Assembly: GCA_016875975.1 (NCBI GenBank) | Contig: VGOF01000041.1 | Span: 1-10,173, forward strand | Direction: 5' to 3' | Source of the DNA: Chloroflexota bacterium | GTDB lineage: Bacteria; Chloroflexota; Dehalococcoidia; GIF9; UBA5629 | Length of the DNA stretch: 10,173 nucleotides | Shown: piece by piece, positions 6,345 to 10,173 of the stretch | Layout of the letters: each line of letters begins with the position of its first letter | Position numbering within the stretch: position 1 is the stretch's first letter | The notes under the pieces: model-generated | The model's database searches: none | Told to the model about the DNA's origin: nothing | The model's input: the letters and a program-made list of their open reading frames with translations, nothing else | Translations under genes and position numbers: made by a program

Positions 6345-6435
6345 GTTACCCGCCCACGGGTCCTTTCCGTGAAGGATGGGTGGCAGCTTTGTCTGATGCA
6401 CGGAAATTCAGTGCCACCTGAAGGCAGGTAGTAAC
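6345..6435. other. Densely self-complementary intergenic element
   Basis: Several exact pairings fit into 91 bases. GGTGGCA (6379-6385) pairs with TGCCACC (6412-6418). Inside it CTGA (6393-6396) pairs with TCAG (6408-6411). The loop sequence CACGGAAA (6399-6406) is complementary to TTTCCGTG (6364-6371), which would form an 8-base-pair pseudoknot. Competing hairpins are ACCCG/CGGGT (6348-6361), TCCTT/AAGGA (6361-6376), CACGG/CCGTG (6355-6371) and ACCTG/CAGGT (6416-6429). GTTAC (6345-6349) and GTAAC (6431-6435) close the ends. It does not match any riboswitch class I know. It may be a structured RNA (3' end of the 6476-9682 transcript or a leader) or a mobile palindromic repeat; strand cannot be decided. 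Confidence 0.5.
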
Positions 6436-6475
6436 CACAAAACGAGCGACGAATCACGCCTGCTGCCTCTCACCT

Positions 6476-9400
6476 CTAACCTCCCTCTTCCCGCCTTCTG
6501 TTCACCAGCACCATCACCGCAATCACGGTAACATTGCCCAGCACATTCAGCAGGAACATCGCCAGCACTACCTGCAGCAACTGGTCTGACATCTGTTGTT
6601 CTGGTTGCACCGTCTTGGGCATTCTCTCAGTAGTGAAGCTGAATACCGAACTGGGCTGGCCAGGATATGGCCTGACCGGCGTCACTTGCCAGAAGTAGCT
6701 TCTCCCGTAATCCAGCTCCCCCCGATATTCAAACGCAGTACTCGCCACAACCTCATCCACCAAAACCCTGTGCAGCGCGGAATCTTCTGCCAGCACAAAC
6801 CTGGATTCTGTCACCCCCTTGAACGGCGTCCAGGAAAACGCCGCCGATGACACCGATACACTACGGCTACAGTGAACTGGCCGCAGCGCCTGAACCCCAA
6901 CTTGCGACGCTGCCACGGGTACCCCAGGCCCCACGGAGAAGCTGCGTTCATTGGACCACCAACTGCGGATTCTCTGCCCCGTGGCCGCCTCCCTAACCCT
7001 TATCCGATAGTAATAGGTTGTGTTTGTCTCGGGCAATATACCAGGGATAATCCTGTACGTCGGCTGGGTAGTGAGAGATGGCTGATAGTACGGATTGTTC
7101 GCCGGCTCTGCTTCAGTAACACGCAGGCTGAAGTCCTCGTCCCTGGCCACCTCGATTTCATAGGCAGACGCCAGAGACAGTTGCTCCCACTTGAGGTCTA
7201 TCTCCTGGTTCCGGCCGCTTACCGGGTCATAGTTCAACGTCACCCCTTGAGCAGGTTCATTCAGCTTCGGACTGCTCCTGGCCAACGTATCGGTGAAAGC
7301 CCAGAGACGCCCTTGCGCCGGCGGGCTGTAGGCGCGAGCATCGATAGCCCACAATGTTGTCTGTGAAATAGCCAGGGCATTAGGTTCGGCACTGAATCGG
7401 ACTCCAGCAGTCAGCCCCGTTGTCAACGAGTCCCAGTACACTCCCGGCTTGGGTATGCCACTACGCGGGTACAAAGTGCGATCAATCCCACTGGCAGCCG
7501 TAAAGAAAGCGCCGTAGAGTGCACCACCATCGCCCAATGCCATGCCATAGAAGCTATTGTTTGCAGGTGCCATATCATCCCACTCATAGCTGGTGCCTAT
7601 CGCCCATCGATACATGCCACCGCTGTCGTCAGCAACGTAGATAATCCGATTTCTGTTGAAATAAGTGTCAAAAGCCACGTGTCTGTTGCCGTTGCTGGGC
7701 GTTTGCTCGATTATCTTTGTCCAGTTTCGCCCGCCATCTGCCGAGTAAGCAGCGGGCGATACTGAACTTGTAGCAGCACCCGCCAGGACATAGTCGCCAT
7801 AAACAGCAATGGTATGCGCCGCAGCTAGGGTTGAATCCGTACCTTTAGACCATATCCAACCTTTGGAATAGCTACCATGTCGAACCTGGCCATCAGCCCG
7901 TAGCACCAGCAACGTCTGGCTATCGGCTGCCACCATGTCTTGTATAATGAATCCAGGTATGCAGCTATACCAAATCTGGCCACTGTCCGTAGAGCGTCGG
8001 ACCGTGTCAGTGCCCTGGTTGCCCCAGAATACAGTGGCCCCATCCTTTGTCTCCGGAGCCAGCCGCAGAATAGGTGATTCTCCCATCACGCACAACACCC
8101 GCTCCCAGGTCTGACCCAGAAACGGGCTTTGGCTGCGCCACACGCTGTCGAAGCCGGTGTCGTTGACCGTAGCCAAGTAGAGCGTCGATTCGTCGTAAGC
8201 AGGAAACACGCTCTTCAGCCAGTTGACGCCAGTATCGATAAGACCTATCTGATTCCACGACAGGCCGTCGTCCCTGGTGATGGAGATTGCCGATTCATCC
8301 ATGTCCTGGCTATCCCAGGCAGGGTCATGCGGATTTGCCCACTTCTGCGGCGTATCGCGGTTTCCCGAGCTGGTGCCGCCATAGGCCACAGAGCCATCAG
8401 AAATCCAGGCAAGCTGGACATTGGCATAACCATGGTTGCCTCCTCCAGTAGGCGGTTTCAGCGACAGACTCCATATGGGGCACGATTCCAGGGGATTATG
8501 GCAAATCCAGACCCGCCCGGCAGCTTCGGAAGCGGTTGCTCCCACTTCGCCCACCAAAAGCTTTCCTTTCTTGCTATCCCCATGATAAGCGATGGTGCTT
8601 ATCCGAGCCTTGCTGCCACATCCTGGTATCTTCATCCTGGTGACCAATGTGTCGTTAAACCGATAGACATCGTCCAGGATTTGGCTAATCCCTTGCGCCT
8701 TCCCGTTAGAATCATAGCTGGCGAAAATGACCCGCCTTTCCGGCGACGTTCCCAGGAAATCGCCGGGCAGGTCGATGTCACCAGTAATAATCCAGTTCTC
8801 CCCGCTGCCAGTACCACCGCTCTGGTCCGGCGTGCACATCTCCACTGGCCAGTTGACATCTAGATTCCAGCGACTGGTGTTAGCCGCCACATCCCGATAG
8901 CCCAGGTGGATAAAGGTACGTTGCGTGGTCGAGGCCATCGCTACCAGGCTGAAATCAGTCGTATAGTTGGGCGAACAGGCAATGGCAATCACGTCACCCA
9001 TGCTAAAGCCCTGCGCCTTCCAGCCGCCTAAGCCAGGATAAGTCAGGATGTAGATCTCCCCCTGGCCATTGCCATCCGCCGGGTTGCGGCTGCAGACAAT
9101 AACATCATGCACCAGGCCGCCACTTAGCTGGTAGCCTGGAGAAACAGCGATATCCCCAATCTGTTCACCTCCGCCATAGACCCAGGGGATAGCCCCGGTA
9201 TAATACCAGGTAGTGCCGCCATCGTCTGAAAGGTAAACCTCCCGGCGTATGGTATTAGCAGCATTCATGCATACTACCACCACCAGGTTGGGGTCGTCGG
9301 GCGCCACTGCGACGTCCGTGACTGGAAATGTCGGCGGAGGTATGGCTGCCAATAGATACTGAGTAGCCTTTGGGCTCCAGTTCACGCCGCCGTCGGTGCT

Positions 9401-9682
9401 CCTCCACAGGCCAGGTACCACCACTGGGCCAGAAGAAGCTTTAGGAATGTCGATGGCATACAGCGTCTTTCCATCCGAAGCCACGGCCAGGGCATTAACT
9501 TCGCTGGGGGAGCGAATATCATGCCTTTCAGCAAAGCTGCCAGGCGTTTCAATGGTCGTCCATTTCAACACCGCCGAATCCGGAGGAGAAGCAAGAACAG
9601 TCGCCGACAACGCAGGAAAGGCCAACAGGCAGGCCAGGCAGACTAACGTCACAGTAGCGCCATAGAACCTCGTCATGCACAT
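6476..9682 (-). CDS. Exported Asp-box beta-propeller protein with FN3-like modules and C-terminal membrane anchor
   Basis: A 1068-residue surface protein. Residues 4-32 form a signal peptide (hydrophobic VTLVCLACLLAFPALSA, cleavage near AS). Residues 40-800 are beta-propeller-like with at least five Asp-box (BNR) motifs of the S-x-D-x-G-x-x-W type: STDGGVNW (95-102), SDDGGTTW (152-159), TRDDGLSW (469-476), STDSGQIW (564-571) and SADGGRNW (647-654). Two fibronectin-III-like modules follow (about 805-917, ending RSWWSNERSFSV, and 928-1018, ending SSVFSFTTE). Residues 1036-1060 form one transmembrane helix followed by NRRREEGG, so the bulk lies outside and the tail inside. Asp-boxes occur in sialidases, sortilin-type and photosystem-assembly-like propellers, and catalytic activity cannot be inferred; no sialidase-type active-site motif was recognised. 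The start is Met1 or Met3 (MCMTRF), neither with a clear ribosome-binding site. Confidence 0.85.
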   Translation of the reverse strand: MCMTRFYGATVTLVCLACLLAFPALSATVLASPPDSAVLKWTTIETPGSFAERHDIRSPSEVNALAVASDGKTLYAIDIPKASSGPVVVPGLWRSTDGGVNWSPKATQYLLAAIPPPTFPVTDVAVAPDDPNLVVVVCMNAANTIRREVYLSDDGGTTWYYTGAIPWVYGGGEQIGDIAVSPGYQLSGGLVHDVIVCSRNPADGNGQGEIYILTYPGLGGWKAQGFSMGDVIAIACSPNYTTDFSLVAMASTTQRTFIHLGYRDVAANTSRWNLDVNWPVEMCTPDQSGGTGSGENWIITGDIDLPGDFLGTSPERRVIFASYDSNGKAQGISQILDDVYRFNDTLVTRMKIPGCGSKARISTIAYHGDSKKGKLLVGEVGATASEAAGRVWICHNPLESCPIWSLSLKPPTGGGNHGYANVQLAWISDGSVAYGGTSSGNRDTPQKWANPHDPAWDSQDMDESAISITRDDGLSWNQIGLIDTGVNWLKSVFPAYDESTLYLATVNDTGFDSVWRSQSPFLGQTWERVLCVMGESPILRLAPETKDGATVFWGNQGTDTVRRSTDSGQIWYSCIPGFIIQDMVAADSQTLLVLRADGQVRHGSYSKGWIWSKGTDSTLAAAHTIAVYGDYVLAGAATSSVSPAAYSADGGRNWTKIIEQTPSNGNRHVAFDTYFNRNRIIYVADDSGGMYRWAIGTSYEWDDMAPANNSFYGMALGDGGALYGAFFTAASGIDRTLYPRSGIPKPGVYWDSLTTGLTAGVRFSAEPNALAISQTTLWAIDARAYSPPAQGRLWAFTDTLARSSPKLNEPAQGVTLNYDPVSGRNQEIDLKWEQLSLASAYEIEVARDEDFSLRVTEAEPANNPYYQPSLTTQPTYRIIPGILPETNTTYYYRIRVREAATGQRIRSWWSNERSFSVGPGVPVAASQVGVQALRPVHCSRSVSVSSAAFSWTPFKGVTESRFVLAEDSALHRVLVDEVVASTAFEYRGELDYGRSYFWQVTPVRPYPGQPSSVFSFTTERMPKTVQPEQQMSDQLLQVVLAMFLLNVLGNVTVIAVMVLVNRRREEGG

Positions 9683-9724
9683 CAGTTTTCAGCCGCGCGG
9701 TTGGCAGGGATGAATGTCCTACGT

Positions 9725-9744
9725 GTCACCCGTCTTAGGATGAC
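9725..9744. repeat. Hairpin in the leader between two surface-protein genes
   Basis: On the minus strand GTCATCC-TAAGAC-GGGTGAC can form seven pairs (one U-G). An overlapping alternative TCCTA/TAGGA spans 9717-9740. The minus strand has no T-run after it, so it is not a standard terminator for the upstream gene. The GGGTGAC wording recalls the intergenic repeats at 4461-4605. Confidence 0.35.
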
Positions 9745-9764
9745 CGTTTTTGTTTATAACTGCC

Positions 9765-10173
9765 CTAATATGCTGGGACTATCACCTTATCTAAGCAGTT
9801 GTTACTTTCGTTGCTCTCTTTGGTACTATCTTCAACATCCACGCAGACAGTGACCCAAAAGCCAGGAGGCAAAATCATCATGTTGAGAGGCCCGGATTTG
9901 TACAGGTAAAAAGCTCCGCTTTTGACCGCCCCCGCAGGCACGGGCTCCAGGTAGTCCTTGGACTGCTCTAAACCACCAAAGTAGAGGCGAGTGATACCAC
10001 CTGCTGATTCCGCCAATCCTGCGTTCATCACTCTATAGTAGATGACTTCTCCCTCCAGCCAGACATCAACAACCTTGAGGTCTGCGCCTCCTGCCCCCGG
10101 TGTCAGGCTTACCGTGACCGTGACGGTGCTGGTGCTGCTGCCAGCACTGTTTGTAGCGGTCAGCGTAAATGTG
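9765..10173 (-). CDS. C-terminal end of a surface protein with Ig/PKD-like and CARDB modules (partial)
   Basis: The minus-strand frame ending at the TAG at 9767-9765 stays open to the window edge, giving 135 visible residues; an internal ATG at 10031 is not the real start. The first 22 residues (TFTLTATNSAG, then alternating T-V-T-V-T-V) are the last strands of an Ig/PKD-like repeat common in secreted bacterial proteins. From ADLKVVDVWL onward the sequence fits a CARDB domain, a beta-sandwich linked to cell adhesion, ending in VCVDVEDSTKESNESNNC, the usual closing D-x-x-N-x-V/E-S-N-E-x-N-N pattern. The protein ends in VIVPAY with no membrane helix, LPXTG or other sorting signal, so any anchor must be upstream, or the protein is fully secreted. 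It lies 82 bases upstream of the Asp-box protein on the same strand and may share its transcript. What precedes it is outside the window. Confidence 0.8.
   Translation of the reverse strand, partial: TFTLTATNSAGSSTSTVTVTVSLTPGAGGADLKVVDVWLEGEVIYYRVMNAGLAESAGGITRLYFGGLEQSKDYLEPVPAGAVKSGAFYLYKSGPLNMMILPPGFWVTVCVDVEDSTKESNESNNCLDKVIVPAY

Noticed and set aside
6345..6435. Cyclic-di-GMP-I, cobalamin or TPP riboswitch
   Set aside because: The conserved core sequences of these classes were looked for by eye on both strands and are not present; only the general density of pairing is riboswitch-like.
6152..6457. 101-codon minus-strand frame overlapping the lipoprotein start
   Set aside because: It overlaps the lipoprotein signal-peptide codons in another frame, crosses the promoter and the structured element, and has no recognisable product.
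9396..9665. Plus-strand frame opposite the start of the Asp-box protein
   Set aside because: Antisense shadow of a gene with a clear signal peptide and Asp-box motifs.
9725..9755. Plus-strand hairpin followed by TTTTTGTTT, like an intrinsic terminator
   Set aside because: In that orientation the stem has a C-A mismatch and no plus-strand gene lies upstream; on the minus strand, where the genes are, no T-run follows the stem.

Overview
The window looks like a chromosomal piece of a free-living anaerobic bacterium. It holds an NAD-dependent DNA ligase (a bacterial housekeeping enzyme), an oxygen-sensitive-type ferredoxin/tungsten (or molybdenum) aldehyde oxidoreductase pair, and a run of secreted or surface-anchored proteins built from Asp-box, fibronectin-like, Ig/PKD-like and CARDB modules. 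Most of it is fairly GC-rich (near 60% in the 60-base lines counted by hand). Expanded AOR-family enzymes, large surface proteins and REP-like palindromes between genes would suit an uncultured Chloroflexota (Dehalococcoidia-like) lineage. That is an inference from gene style only, because no rRNA or other strong taxonomic marker is present.

Layout. (1) 1-2090, minus strand: ligA, then the first codons of an unidentified gene that runs off the left edge. (2) 2091-2170: a compact divergent promoter region between ligA and the oxidoreductase operon. (3) 2171-4414, plus strand: a two-gene operon, a 2[4Fe-4S] ferredoxin immediately followed (no gap) by a 651-residue AOR-family enzyme. (4) 4415-4830: a convergent, gene-free stretch with several palindromic REP-like units. 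(5) 4831-6243, minus strand: an AT-richer gene for a lipoprotein with an Ig-like region, a calcium-loop motif and a C-terminal transglutaminase-like Cys-His-Asp domain. (6) 6244-6475: an intergenic region with a promoter for that lipoprotein and, upstream of it, a densely self-complementary element of about 90 bases. (7) 6476-9682, minus strand: a 1068-residue exported Asp-box beta-propeller protein with two fibronectin-III-like modules and a C-terminal membrane anchor. (8) 9765-10173, minus strand: the C-terminal end of another surface protein (Ig/PKD-like module plus CARDB), running off the right edge.

How the parts relate. The ferredoxin and AOR enzyme almost certainly work together: the enzyme oxidises an aldehyde-like substrate (or reduces an acid or an aromatic thioester) at a tungsto- or molybdo-bispterin centre, and the ferredoxin carries the electrons. 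The three minus-strand proteins on the right are all predicted to act outside the cytoplasmic membrane and may form a cell-surface cluster (adhesion, matrix or peptide/glycan processing), though the sequence gives no direct proof of a shared function.

No tRNA, rRNA, CRISPR array, transposase, phage gene or known riboswitch was recognised. The least ordinary items are a shortened cysteine motif in the AOR enzyme, the structured element at 6345-6435, and a short hairpin family found at three places.
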